DNA from: Chloroflexi bacterium UBA5177
Lineage (GTDB): Bacteria; Chloroflexota; UBA5177
Reading direction: 5' to 3'
DNA length: 8,009 nucleotides
NCBI GenBank assembly: GCA_002413265.1
Contig: DHWR01000120.1
Coordinates: 1 to 8,009, forward strand
Shown: positions 1-7,758 of the stretch, in pieces
Position numbering within the stretch: the first letter of the stretch is position 1
How the letters are laid out: each line of letters begins with the position of its first letter
Notes under the pieces: generated by a model
Seen by the model: the letters and a program-made list of their open reading frames with translations, nothing else
Told to the model about the DNA's origin: nothing
The model's database searches: none
Made by a program: the position numbers and the translations under genes

Positions 1-671
1 CTCAAAGACACATGCCGATTGCGACCGATGATCAAATGGTCGAGCACCTCGATATCGAGCAGCTTGCCGGCCTCCACGATCTCTCGCGTCACCCGGATGT
101 CTTCGGGAGAAGGTGTAGGATCCCCTGAAGGATGATTGTGGACCACGATGATCGAGGCACAGTTTTCCTTGATGGCGTCTCGAAACACTTCGGCCACGCG
201 GATCATCGACGTGTTGAGACTGCCTCTGTATACGGTGAGCGGCTGAGCCACCATACGGTTCTTGGTGTTCAGCATCACTACCCGAAGCTCCTCCTTCTCG
301 AGCCTGCCCATGCTCAGCTCGAGCATTGTCGCCACATCTTGAGGAGAGCGGATCTGAAGCTGATCACCGGCTTGCATCACCAGCAGCCGCTTTCCCAGTT
401 CCAGCGCCGCGCTGATGGTCACCGCTTTGACCGGACCCACACCTTTTACCTGAGCCAGCTCTGACAACGATGCATGCGAAAGGCCCTCAAGGCCGCCAAA
501 TGAAGTCAAGATCCCCTGCGACAGCTGAACAACATCCATTCCCCGCATACCGACTCGCAGCAGGATGGCGAGAAGCTCCGCGTTGCCAAGGCTTTCGGCT
601 CCGTTTTGAGCCAGCCGCTCGCGTGGCTGGTCGCTGTGGTGCCACTCTTTTACAGATACGTGGTACGCCAC
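1..671 (-). CDS. radC: RadC family JAB/MPN-domain protein (3' end cut by window)
   Basis: The reading frame gives 223 residues before it runs off the left edge. Family members are about 220-230 residues, so only a short C-terminal tip should be missing. The N-terminal part carries PRERL and AELLAILLRVG (residues about 16-41) and a helix-hairpin-helix-like VKGVGPVKA (75-83). The C-terminal JAMM-type metal site is clear: HNHPSGDPTPSPED at 178-191, with H178, H180, S188 and D191 as the expected metal-site residues. RadC was named for a DNA-repair phenotype, but its biochemical role is unsettled; the fold is that of metal-dependent isopeptidases. The start is GTG at 671, because an in-frame TGA lies six codons upstream and GGGAGGAG (679-686) sits 7 bases before it. 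The zinc-ribbon gene ends 53 bases upstream on the same strand, so the two are probably co-transcribed. Family assignment is very secure; function is known only at family level. Confidence 0.96.
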   Translation of the reverse strand, partial: MAYHVSVKEWHHSDQPRERLAQNGAESLGNAELLAILLRVGMRGMDVVQLSQGILTSFGGLEGLSHASLSELAQVKGVGPVKAVTISAALELGKRLLVMQAGDQLQIRSPQDVATMLELSMGRLEKEELRVVMLNTKNRMVAQPLTVYRGSLNTSMIRVAEVFRDAIKENCASIIVVHNHPSGDPTPSPEDIRVTREIVEAGKLLDIEVLDHLIIGRNRHVSL

Positions 672-678
672 CGCTGCA

Positions 679-686
679 CTCCTCCC
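679..686 (-). promoter_or_regulatory. Ribosome binding site of radC
   Basis: GGGAGGAG on the minus strand lies 7 bases upstream of the GTG at 671. It decides the non-ATG start, as there is no other in-frame start before the upstream TGA. Confidence 0.75.
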
Positions 687-704
687 TCAACGCGGGTTGA
701 GACT

Positions 705-725
705 GCGGTGACTGTATCACACCGC
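705..725 (-). other. Small hairpin just after the zinc-ribbon gene stop
   Basis: GCGGTG (705-710) pairs with CACCGC (720-725), a 6-bp stem with a 9-base loop that begins at the last base of the stop codon. A second 6-bp stem, CTCAAC (686-691) with GTTGAG (696-701) and a 4-base loop, follows directly before the radC ribosome binding site. Neither has a T-tract, so I do not call a terminator. They could slow polymerase or tune radC translation, or be chance pairings in GC-rich DNA. Confidence 0.2.
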
Positions 726-1180
726 TAAGCGGACTCTCCCGTGAGCGCGACCGGCACCTTGCGTTCTGCCGTGCAGAAGGGGCAGACCGTCCAGTCGAGC
801 TCAACCAACCTGTCGCAGTTCATGCAGATGTCCTTGAGCTTCTGCAAGCAGTTTGGGCACATCCGATAATCCTGCTCAACGCGGTGCCGGCAATTGGGAC
901 AAATGGGTCGCTCTTCGATTTCTTGGAGGAGTGCCTCCTCCTCCAAAGACCGCTCGTAGGCCTGCATCAAGGTCTCGTGCGGTCGCAGAATCAGATACAC
1001 CACGAGTCCGAAGACATTGAAAAGGACTACCAGAGCCGTCGCGAATCCCCAGACGACTTTATCGCGCGAACGGGACCGAATGTCCATGAAGGTCCACACG
1101 ATGATGCTGAACCAGACGGCGAGCCCGAAGGCTACGAATCCGGCTACGGCAACCGGTGCAACTGATCGAAGCGTGCCCAT
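725..1180 (-). CDS. Membrane-anchored double zinc-ribbon protein
   Basis: A 151-residue protein. Two hydrophobic segments, about residues 8-30 and 43-66, are separated by a charged turn (DIRSRSRDK), which fits a two-pass inner-membrane anchor. A charged, Glu-rich link (about 70-92) leads to two zinc ribbons of identical spacing: C94/C97 with C108/C111, and C119/C122 with C133/C136, each CxxC-x10-CxxC. This is a double-zinc-ribbon-like C-terminus, probably cytoplasmic. Such domains bind nucleic acid or protein partners; the specific role is unknown. I chose ATG at 1180, which has AGGA 4 bases upstream and AGGAGAAGG further up. A TTG at 1213 would add 11 residues, but it would leave only about 7 bases of leader from the promoter at 1227-1255. 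It is the first gene of a likely unit with radC, 53 bases downstream. No function can be assigned beyond its architecture. Confidence 0.88.
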   Translation of the reverse strand: MGTLRSVAPVAVAGFVAFGLAVWFSIIVWTFMDIRSRSRDKVVWGFATALVVLFNVFGLVVYLILRPHETLMQAYERSLEEEALLQEIEERPICPNCRHRVEQDYRMCPNCLQKLKDICMNCDRLVELDWTVCPFCTAERKVPVALTGESA

Positions 1181-1225
1181 GAAATCCTGTGTCCTTCTCC
1201 TGGCAAGGGCCAACCGAGGCTAGCG

Positions 1226-1231
1226 TATCGT
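1226..1231 (+). promoter_or_regulatory. Possible -10 element of thpR (leaderless transcript)
   Basis: TATCGT ends 5 bases before the ATG at 1237, the spacing at which transcription would begin at or next to the start codon. No Shine-Dalgarno sequence stands before that ATG, which fits a leaderless mRNA. I see no good -35 at the matching distance. The element overlaps the opposite-strand -10. Confidence 0.2.
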
Positions 1232-1255
1232 AGTGCATGATTGCCACTTTGTCAA
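1227..1255 (-). promoter_or_regulatory. Sigma70-type promoter for the zinc-ribbon gene and radC
   Basis: On the minus strand a perfect -35 TTGACA (1255 to 1250) is followed after exactly 17 bases by -10 TACGAT (1232 to 1227, four of six consensus bases). Transcription would start near 1220, giving a leader of about 40 bases before the ATG at 1180. The -35 lies inside codons 5-7 of the divergent gene thpR, so the two units share a very compact control region. The match is read by eye. Confidence 0.6.
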
Positions 1256-1875
1256 AGCGTCAGGAAGGTCCGACAGCCCGTACATTCGTGGCGATCGAGC
1301 TTCCCGATGACCTGAAAAATCGCCTCCAAGCGCTCCGGACAAAATTCGGCGAGGGGGCCGAAATGCTGAAGTGGACAGGGCAGGCGCAGCTTCATGTCAC
1401 GCTCCGTTTTCTGGGCGATGTGGAGCGTTCGCGCCTCCACCTGGTTGTCGATGCTGCCTCCCACGCGGCATCGCTCACGAAGCAGTTCTCGCTGCAGCTA
1501 GGAGATCTCGGAGCCTTCCCCAATGAGCGCTCGCCAAGGGTATTGTGGGTCGGCCTCCTGGAGGACGAGGGGAAGTCTCGGTTGTCCCGATTGTTCAGCG
1601 TTCTAGAGGAGGCAATCGTCCACCGGGGATTTCCTCCTGAACCTCTGCCGTTTTCTCCACACCTGACGATGGCGCGCGCCAGAGACCGGCTCTCATCAGT
1701 TGATCGCTCCCGGATTGGTCGCGCCTTGCAGGAGCTTCGGCGCTCGGCAAATCTGCCGGCGTCGATCGACGTCCGCCAGATTACCGTGATGGAAAGCTCC
1801 CTCTCTGCCGCCGGGGCACGGTACTCGCCAGTCGCGACGCTGCCGCTCTTGCTCGAGGAATTGAAGCGGGGCTAG
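1237..1875 (+). CDS. thpR: RNA 2',3'-cyclic phosphodiesterase (LigT/ThpR family)
   Basis: A 212-residue member of the 2H phosphoesterase superfamily. Both catalytic motifs are intact: H53-V-T55 in LHVTLRFLGD and H142-L-T144 in SPHLTMARAR. The opening FVAIELPDDLK (17-27) and the linking VLWVGL (102-107) are typical of the family. These enzymes open 2',3'-cyclic phosphate ends of RNA to 2'-phosphate and can ligate 2'-5' half-tRNAs in vitro; their role in the cell is poorly defined. The protein is a little longer than the usual 180-190 residues, partly because about 14 residues precede the conserved FVAIEL. ATG at 1237 is the only ATG available, but it has no ribosome binding site, so the start is less certain than the family. 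It is divergent from the zinc-ribbon gene (56 bases) and 88 bases upstream of ligA on the same strand. Confidence 0.94.
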   Translation: MIATLSKRQEGPTARTFVAIELPDDLKNRLQALRTKFGEGAEMLKWTGQAQLHVTLRFLGDVERSRLHLVVDAASHAASLTKQFSLQLGDLGAFPNERSPRVLWVGLLEDEGKSRLSRLFSVLEEAIVHRGFPPEPLPFSPHLTMARARDRLSSVDRSRIGRALQELRRSANLPASIDVRQITVMESSLSAAGARYSPVATLPLLLEELKRG

Positions 1876-1876
1876 C

Positions 1877-1906
1877 TTGCAAATCGTGTCCGCGTGCGAA
1901 TATCGA
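1877..1906 (+). promoter_or_regulatory. Weak promoter-like sequence before ligA
   Basis: TTGCAA (1877-1882) followed after 18 bases by TATCGA (1901-1906) is the best promoter-like pair in the 88-base gap between thpR and ligA. The -10 matches poorly, so ligA may instead be read through from thpR. Confidence 0.2.
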
Positions 1907-1924
1907 TGGTATCGACCGTGATGA

Positions 1925-4015
<2,091 letters not shown>

Positions 4016-4018
4016 GAG

Positions 4019-4774
4019 CTAGCGAAACAGATCGAGCTTCCGCGGCCGCTGGATCTCGCGGGCCGACGCCTCCGAAACCGGAAGCTTCAGTCCTCGCACG
4101 ACAACTGCCGGAATGCCTTCGTTTGCGGGCCCCATAAGCAGGGACGCGGCAGCGGCGATCTCGTCCGCAATGCCGATAACCGTGTGCTGCAGCTCGTAGC
4201 TCGTTAGGTCAGTGTCACCGCGCCGATCGGACAGGGCCGGAAGCCCCGCCAGTCCTATTGCCACACCCACCGTACCGTCCCGGAAGGCCCGCCCATGGCT
4301 GTCGTTGATGACCACGGCCACCGCTGTTTGAGCGACTCGCTTGATCCGATCGCGGAGGTCGGAAGCGGAAGCATCAGGATCAAGCGGAAGGAGTGCCACC
4401 TCTTCTCCTTCCCCGTGCTGCTCGATGTTTGAACGGTCGATGCCTGCGTTTGCACAGATGAAACCGCGGACGTCCTCGACCACGATGAGCCCCGGGCGCA
4501 CTCGGACAACCTCGCGCGACTCGCGAAGGATCAATTCGACAAGTCGCGGGTCTTTCAAGCTAGCGTGCGCAAGCTCCAGCGCCTCCTCTGAGGGTTCGAC
4601 GTCCTCGAGCCGGACAACTCGACCCTCCGCCTTTGAGACCACCTTCTGTGCCACCACCAGGATGTCTCCGCTCCTGAAGCCGCCTGTGTTGGAGAAGCAG
4701 TCCACGATGAGATCAGCGAGGGGATCGCCCTTTCTAATTAGAGGAAGTCCGACGACGGGTAAAAGCGACAGCAC
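4019..4774 (-). CDS. cofE: Coenzyme F420-0:L-glutamate ligase CofE
   Basis: A 251-residue stand-alone CofE, the usual length. It adds gamma-linked glutamates to F420-0 using GTP and divalent metal, in the last steps of coenzyme F420 synthesis in the cytoplasm. Recognisable blocks, in order, are [11 protein letters not shown] (42-52), [13 protein letters not shown] (104-116), [18 protein letters not shown] (157-174), [16 protein letters not shown] (183-198) and [18 protein letters not shown] (203-220). It lacks the nitroreductase-like C-terminal domain that is fused to CofE in actinobacterial FbiB. The start is GTG at 4774: the codon just before it is the TAG of the upstream gene, in the same frame, so no upstream extension is possible. 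It has no clear ribosome binding site of its own, which suggests re-initiation by ribosomes finishing the upstream gene. No other F420 gene (cofC, cofD/fbiA, cofG/H) is in the window. Confidence 0.95.
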   Translation of the reverse strand: MLSLLPVVGLPLIRKGDPLADLIVDCFSNTGGFRSGDILVVAQKVVSKAEGRVVRLEDVEPSEEALELAHASLKDPRLVELILRESREVVRVRPGLIVVEDVRGFICANAGIDRSNIEQHGEGEEVALLPLDPDASASDLRDRIKRVAQTAVAVVINDSHGRAFRDGTVGVAIGLAGLPALSDRRGDTDLTSYELQHTVIGIADEIAAAASLLMGPANEGIPAVVVRGLKLPVSEASAREIQRPRKLDLFR

Positions 4775-5230
4775 CTAGAGCTGCGCGGGATCTTTTGCCG
4801 CACCCGGCGCGTACAGCGATCGCCAGAAATCCTCTCCCGTCTGTTCAAACGACAGCTGAGGAAACCGCGCTTGGTACGTCATGTCTCCGACTCGCCCCGC
4901 GATTCGCAGCAGCACTCGCCGATCGTGAGTATCCATTTTCATCAAGCGAGCGGTATCTCCTGACGCCGGGCGGTCCGCATCGTAGCGCATCTTCCCTGCT
5001 ACCGCGAAGCCGACATCGAACTGTGAATTTGACCCCAGCACCCGGCAGACTTCCTTGGCGGCGACCTGGACCTTCTCTAGCGACCAATGCTCCCTCGGCA
5101 CGAAAAGCCGGATCATTGAGCACACAGGCACACCGGGCACCGAATTGGTGAATTCCGGACCGGTCCTGAAAGGCACCGGTGAGTGTGTTCCGGCGTAGGC
5201 CAGCTTACGCGCCAGATCAAACGCTTCCAA
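4775..5230 (-). CDS. Uncharacterised protein upstream of cofE
   Basis: I do not recognise this protein. From the TTG at 5230 it is 151 residues, soluble in appearance, with no membrane segment or signal peptide. Notable parts are MIRLFVPREHW (39-49), an amphipathic stretch LEKVQVAAKEVCRVLG (51-66), FDVGFAVAGKMRYDA (71-85), and a C-terminal half rich in Arg and aromatic residues (RRVLLRIAGRVGDMTYQARF, 104-123; EDFWRSLY, 133-140). The frame uses GC-rich third positions like its neighbours and is open throughout, so it looks genuine. The start is uncertain: GGGGG stands 4 bases before the TTG at 5230, a TTG at 5266 would overlap the secreted-protein gene by 23 bases, and an ATG at 5116 would give a 113-residue version. 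It lies 13 bases after the secreted-protein gene and directly abuts cofE, so it is very likely co-translated with cofE. A link to F420 is only an inference from position. Confidence 0.72.
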   Translation of the reverse strand: MEAFDLARKLAYAGTHSPVPFRTGPEFTNSVPGVPVCSMIRLFVPREHWSLEKVQVAAKEVCRVLGSNSQFDVGFAVAGKMRYDADRPASGDTARLMKMDTHDRRVLLRIAGRVGDMTYQARFPQLSFEQTGEDFWRSLYAPGAAKDPAQL

Positions 5231-5243
5231 TCGTCCCCCGAGC

Positions 5244-6179
5244 CTACTTCGGAAGCTTACTCCCAATTTTCGGCTTATGGATCGTTACTTTGACCCCGAA
5301 ATTGGTTCGATATCGCTGGAACTGAAGCTGGATGTTGTTTACCGTGTCGTCGACCGAGATCGACTCCTCGAGCAGCAGATACGAGTGCTGAGCGATTTGA
5401 AACCCGAGAGTCTCGTCCGACGTGGTGGTTCCCGACGCACAGAAGTAGTCGGCCTGAACGTTCCACGTATCGGTGCCTGCGATCGTTCCCGGTCCGAGAT
5501 CGACCATGTTTTTGATCTGGCACTGCGTTCCGGTTCCGCCCGAGCTGCCGGACCCGCCGGAGCTTCCCGTGCCCGCCGTACTGCAAATCAGCAGTGCGCC
5601 GGTGTCGGGGGCAAACAGCTGGTTAGCCTTCGCGGTCTTCATTTTCGCCCACTTGTTGTGCGTTTCGCTGGCGCGCTCGAAGTAATTCCCATTGAATTGA
5701 ATGACCGAGTATTTCAGGGTGGTCTTCTGACTCGTGCCCTCAACCGTATCGACTGCCGCGACGTGCCCGTACAGAGCAGGTCCCGTGCAAGTGGCCGACC
5801 CGGTCGTGATCACTTGCAGAGTGTCTATGCCAGGCTGTTGGCCGTTCGTGATCTCCTTGAACTTCAAGGTCTTGATCAGGGCTAGCTTGTTGACCATGGC
5901 ATTGAACAGATTGGGTGCGTCAGGATAAGAGTTAGCGGTGGCCGTGACCGTAGGTTGTGGGGTGTCAGTGACGACCGGTGTATCCGCCGCTGCGGCGTTT
6001 GCCTGCAGCGGCACGAAGAGCCGGTGAGCTGCAACGCCGCCATACGCTGGAACCAGGACGCTGAAGTTCGAGTGCCGGGAAGCCGCTTGCTTGGTGACGG
6101 GCTGCTGTCCCGCCGCGGAGCTCATCGTTGCGCCCGCCAGCACAAAAATGCCGGCAGCTAGAATGGCAAGGGCTTTCAT
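5244..6179 (-). CDS. Secreted protein with possible LppX/LolA-like fold
   Basis: A 311-residue exported protein. The N-terminus is a classic signal peptide (MKALAILAAGIFVLAGATMSSAAG, described here by its parts: K2, a hydrophobic core at about 3-17, and AxA-like small residues at about 20-23). No lipobox cysteine follows, so it should be released or held some other way. A low-complexity Pro/Thr/Val/Ala segment (about 62-83) leads to a domain that begins LFNAMVNKLALIKTLKF (91-107) and ends QFQRYRTNFGVKVTI (286-300). That pattern resembles the LppX/LprG/LolA lipid-carrier fold, where a Leu-rich N-terminal helix precedes a half-barrel; I hold this loosely. Four cysteines (C131, C199, C220, C247) could form two disulfides, and a Gly-Ser hexapeptide duplication (205-216) sits between C199 and C220. 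ATG at 6179 has AAAGG 9 bases upstream. It heads the unit with the unknown gene and cofE. Its function is unknown. Confidence 0.85.
   Translation of the reverse strand: MKALAILAAGIFVLAGATMSSAAGQQPVTKQAASRHSNFSVLVPAYGGVAAHRLFVPLQANAAAADTPVVTDTPQPTVTATANSYPDAPNLFNAMVNKLALIKTLKFKEITNGQQPGIDTLQVITTGSATCTGPALYGHVAAVDTVEGTSQKTTLKYSVIQFNGNYFERASETHNKWAKMKTAKANQLFAPDTGALLICSTAGTGSSGGSGSSGGTGTQCQIKNMVDLGPGTIAGTDTWNVQADYFCASGTTTSDETLGFQIAQHSYLLLEESISVDDTVNNIQLQFQRYRTNFGVKVTIHKPKIGSKLPK
5536..5571 (+). repeat. Imperfect 18-base tandem duplication encoding the Gly-Ser linker
   Basis: Two adjacent 18-base units (5536-5553 and 5554-5571) differ at about five positions. On the minus strand they encode GSSGGS and GSSGGT in the secreted protein. 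This is a small in-frame duplication likely to vary in copy number between strains. Confidence 0.6.
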
Positions 6180-6315
6180 CTAATGGCCTTTCTCACTCTT
6201 CCCCATACGAGCGCACGATACACACGCCAGCCCGGCACTGTGCCGCCAAATTGGCTCACTCTGAACGTAGCATACTGCTTTGCCCGCGATTGTTTCACCG
6301 GCTGAGGCAGCTTGT
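6180..6315. promoter_or_regulatory. Divergent intergenic spacer with 13-base palindrome
   Basis: This 136-base gap must hold the start signals of both the secreted-protein operon and the BtuF-like gene. Near its middle CGGCAC-T-GTGCCG (6233-6245) is a perfect inverted repeat around one base, the type of symmetry expected of a dimeric repressor site. I found no convincing -35/-10 pair on either strand: TTGGCT (6251-6256) and CATACT (6271-6276) are only 14 bases apart. The spacer is too short for a complete cobalamin riboswitch and shows no clear B12 box. Confidence 0.35.
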
Positions 6316-7263
6316 ATGACAAGTGAAAGAATTTGTTCGCTGCTTCCGAGCGCCACGGAAATCGTGTGCGTGCTCGGTCTGACGGACAGGCTGGTGGCGG
6401 TGACGCACGAGTGCGATTTCCCCCCTGAAGTACTCGCTAAACCTCGTGTCACAGCGAGCGCTTTCGATTCGGCCGGCATGACCAGTCGCCAGATCGATTC
6501 GGCAGTCCGAGCCAGTCTGGCCCAAGAGGCGACCATCTACCATCTCGACCGCGATTTGCTGGAAGAAGTGCGCCCCGACCTCGTTCTTACCCAGGATCTG
6601 TGCGAGGTGTGTGCCGTCGGTCCCGAAGAAGTCCAAAAGGTCATGCGTTCTCTCCGCGTGCCTCCCCGGATGGTGTCCCTGGAGCCCACGAGCTTGAACG
6701 AAGTCCTCGACTCTATTCTTCTGGTTGGCCGACTTACGGGAGCTGAGGATGTTGCTCTGAAAGTGGTCGCGGCCCGTCGCGACAGGCTCAACAAAGTTCG
6801 AGAGCTTGTGAAAGGATCCGAAGTGGTGCGCGTGCTTACCCTCGAGTGGACTGACCCAGTGTTCGCGGGTGGTCACTGGTTGCCAGAGATGGTAGAGGTC
6901 GCCGGCGGACACGATGTCCTCGGTATTGCCGGTCGTCCTTCTGAGCAGTTCACCTGGCCGAGCGTTCTCTCCTCTGACCCGGATGTAGTAATCGCGATGC
7001 CGTGTGGGTTCGACCTTGAGAGGTCGACCCTAGAGATGCGCCGGACCACGTTTCCGGACGAGTGGTACGAGCTGCGCGCGGTCAGATCCGGGCGGGTGTA
7101 CGTTGTCGACGGATCTGCATACTTCAATCGCCCCGGTCCTCGGCTCGTTGACGGCGTCGAAATCGTCGCCCGCATCCTGCACTCGGACTGTGGTTTACGA
7201 ACACCGCCAGGCTCATGGATGCGGTATGAGGCTGCCGCCGATCTCATGCCCCTCCCGTCGTGA
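6316..7263 (+). CDS. BtuF-like cobalamin/iron-chelate binding protein without signal peptide
   Basis: A 315-residue protein of the class III periplasmic binding protein family (BtuF/FecB/FhuD type). Family marks are RICSLLPSATEIVCVLGLTD (5-24), VTHECDFPPEV (29-39), RPDLVLTQDLCEVCAV (86-101), WTDPVFAGGHWLPEMVEVAGG (178-198, read as parts: GGHW at 185-188, AGG at 196-198), DPDVVIAMPCGF (221-232) and the C-terminal RPGPRLVDGVE (272-282). Relatives bind vitamin B12 or iron chelates outside the membrane and hand them to an ABC transporter. Here the conserved domain begins at residue 5 and an in-frame TAG at 6268-6270 rules out an upstream signal sequence, so the protein should be cytoplasmic. GAGG 8 bases before the ATG at 6316 supports that start. 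No permease or ATPase gene lies nearby. Exposed cysteine pairs (C33; C96 and C99) may matter. The ligand is unknown, and the btuF name would overstate the evidence. Confidence 0.9.
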   Translation: MTSERICSLLPSATEIVCVLGLTDRLVAVTHECDFPPEVLAKPRVTASAFDSAGMTSRQIDSAVRASLAQEATIYHLDRDLLEEVRPDLVLTQDLCEVCAVGPEEVQKVMRSLRVPPRMVSLEPTSLNEVLDSILLVGRLTGAEDVALKVVAARRDRLNKVRELVKGSEVVRVLTLEWTDPVFAGGHWLPEMVEVAGGHDVLGIAGRPSEQFTWPSVLSSDPDVVIAMPCGFDLERSTLEMRRTTFPDEWYELRAVRSGRVYVVDGSAYFNRPGPRLVDGVEIVARILHSDCGLRTPPGSWMRYEAAADLMPLPS

Positions 7264-7639
7264 TCCCTCTAATCGCGATCCCAACCAGGAAGAGGGTCGC
7301 CAGACCAAAGACCAGAGAATCCCTCCGTTCCGTACCGCCAGCCGACATGAAGTACGCAGTGGGCAATGTGACGACCGCGACCACCCCATAAAGGAAGTGC
7401 AAAGCGTCGTGGGGCCGATGGCCTTGACCCAAGAGAATGATCCCCACGAGCCCCTGAATGATGGCCAACCCCTCGAGAATGGCAAGCGCCCCGAGGTAAC
7501 TTCCGGGAGGATTGCTCGAACGAAAGTAGAGGAACAATCCCCAAGCCGCTAGCAACATACTGTAAATGAGCACCGCGTTGGCGAAGCCTTGATGCAGGGT
7601 CAAAACGAAGCCGCCGGTTTTCGTGGCCAGAACGATCAC
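7244..7639 (-). CDS. Four-helix integral membrane protein of unknown function
   Basis: A 131-residue, strongly hydrophobic protein with four likely membrane helices at about residues 19-39, 48-71, 79-99 and 106-124. A polar loop with HRPHDALHFLYG (74-85) sits between helices 2 and 3; H74, H77 and H81, together with H16 near the start, are possible metal or heme ligands, but that is speculation. I do not recognise the family. The start is GTG at 7639, backed by AAGGAG 5 bases upstream. This GTG overlaps the stop of the 40-residue ORF in the sequence GTGA, so the two are probably translationally coupled. It is the third gene of the unit nfo, small ORF, membrane protein. Its last 20 bases overlap the 3' end of the convergent BtuF-like gene. 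Confidence 0.82.
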   Translation of the reverse strand: MIVLATKTGGFVLTLHQGFANAVLIYSMLLAAWGLFLYFRSSNPPGSYLGALAILEGLAIIQGLVGIILLGQGHRPHDALHFLYGVVAVVTLPTAYFMSAGGTERRDSLVFGLATLFLVGIAIRGITTGGA

Positions 7640-7758
7640 ATGTTCTCCTTCATGAGCCGCTCCCTCTCCTCTCGAGACGGAAGGGTCTCACCTCGTCCGG
7701 GCGGTCGCGGGACCGTCATGGTGATGTCCGCGTCGGCGCTTCCGGGTACAGTGATCAC
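7636..7758 (-). CDS. 40-residue small ORF coupled between nfo and a membrane protein
   Basis: This short frame reads GTG at 7758 to TGA at 7636-7638. It overlaps the nfo stop by GTGA at one end and the start of the membrane-protein gene by GTGA at the other, leaving no gap in the operon. About three quarters of its codons end in G or C, as expected for a coding frame here. The product begins VITVPGSADADITMTV, has a Pro/Arg-rich middle (PRPPGRG), and ends in a charged, helix-prone tail REERERLMKENM; there is no membrane segment. The GTG has no clear ribosome binding site, fitting coupling to nfo; an internal ATG at 7719 would give 27 residues. Without it, nfo and the next gene would be 115 bases apart. 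I know no family for it, and it may be no more than a coupling leader. Confidence 0.55.
   Translation of the reverse strand: MITVPGSADADITMTVPRPPGRGETLPSREERERLMKENM
7645..7650 (-). promoter_or_regulatory. Ribosome binding site of the four-helix membrane protein
   Basis: AAGGAG on the minus strand, 5 bases before the GTG at 7639. It lies inside the 3' end of the 40-residue ORF and fixes the non-ATG start of the downstream gene. Confidence 0.75.

Noticed and set aside
705..725. An intrinsic terminator between the zinc-ribbon gene and radC
   Set aside because: The stem is only 6 bp with a 9-base loop, and no T-tract follows.
4772..4777. A pseudogene break: one original gene split by TAG at the cofE boundary
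   Set aside because: CofE is full length and starts where the family starts, so the upstream frame is not its lost N-terminus. Adjacent genes sharing a frame are the simpler reading.
6180..6315. A cobalamin riboswitch before the BtuF-like gene
   Set aside because: The spacer is shorter than a full cobalamin riboswitch, GGCACTG is not the B12-box GCCACTG, and I see no matching stems.
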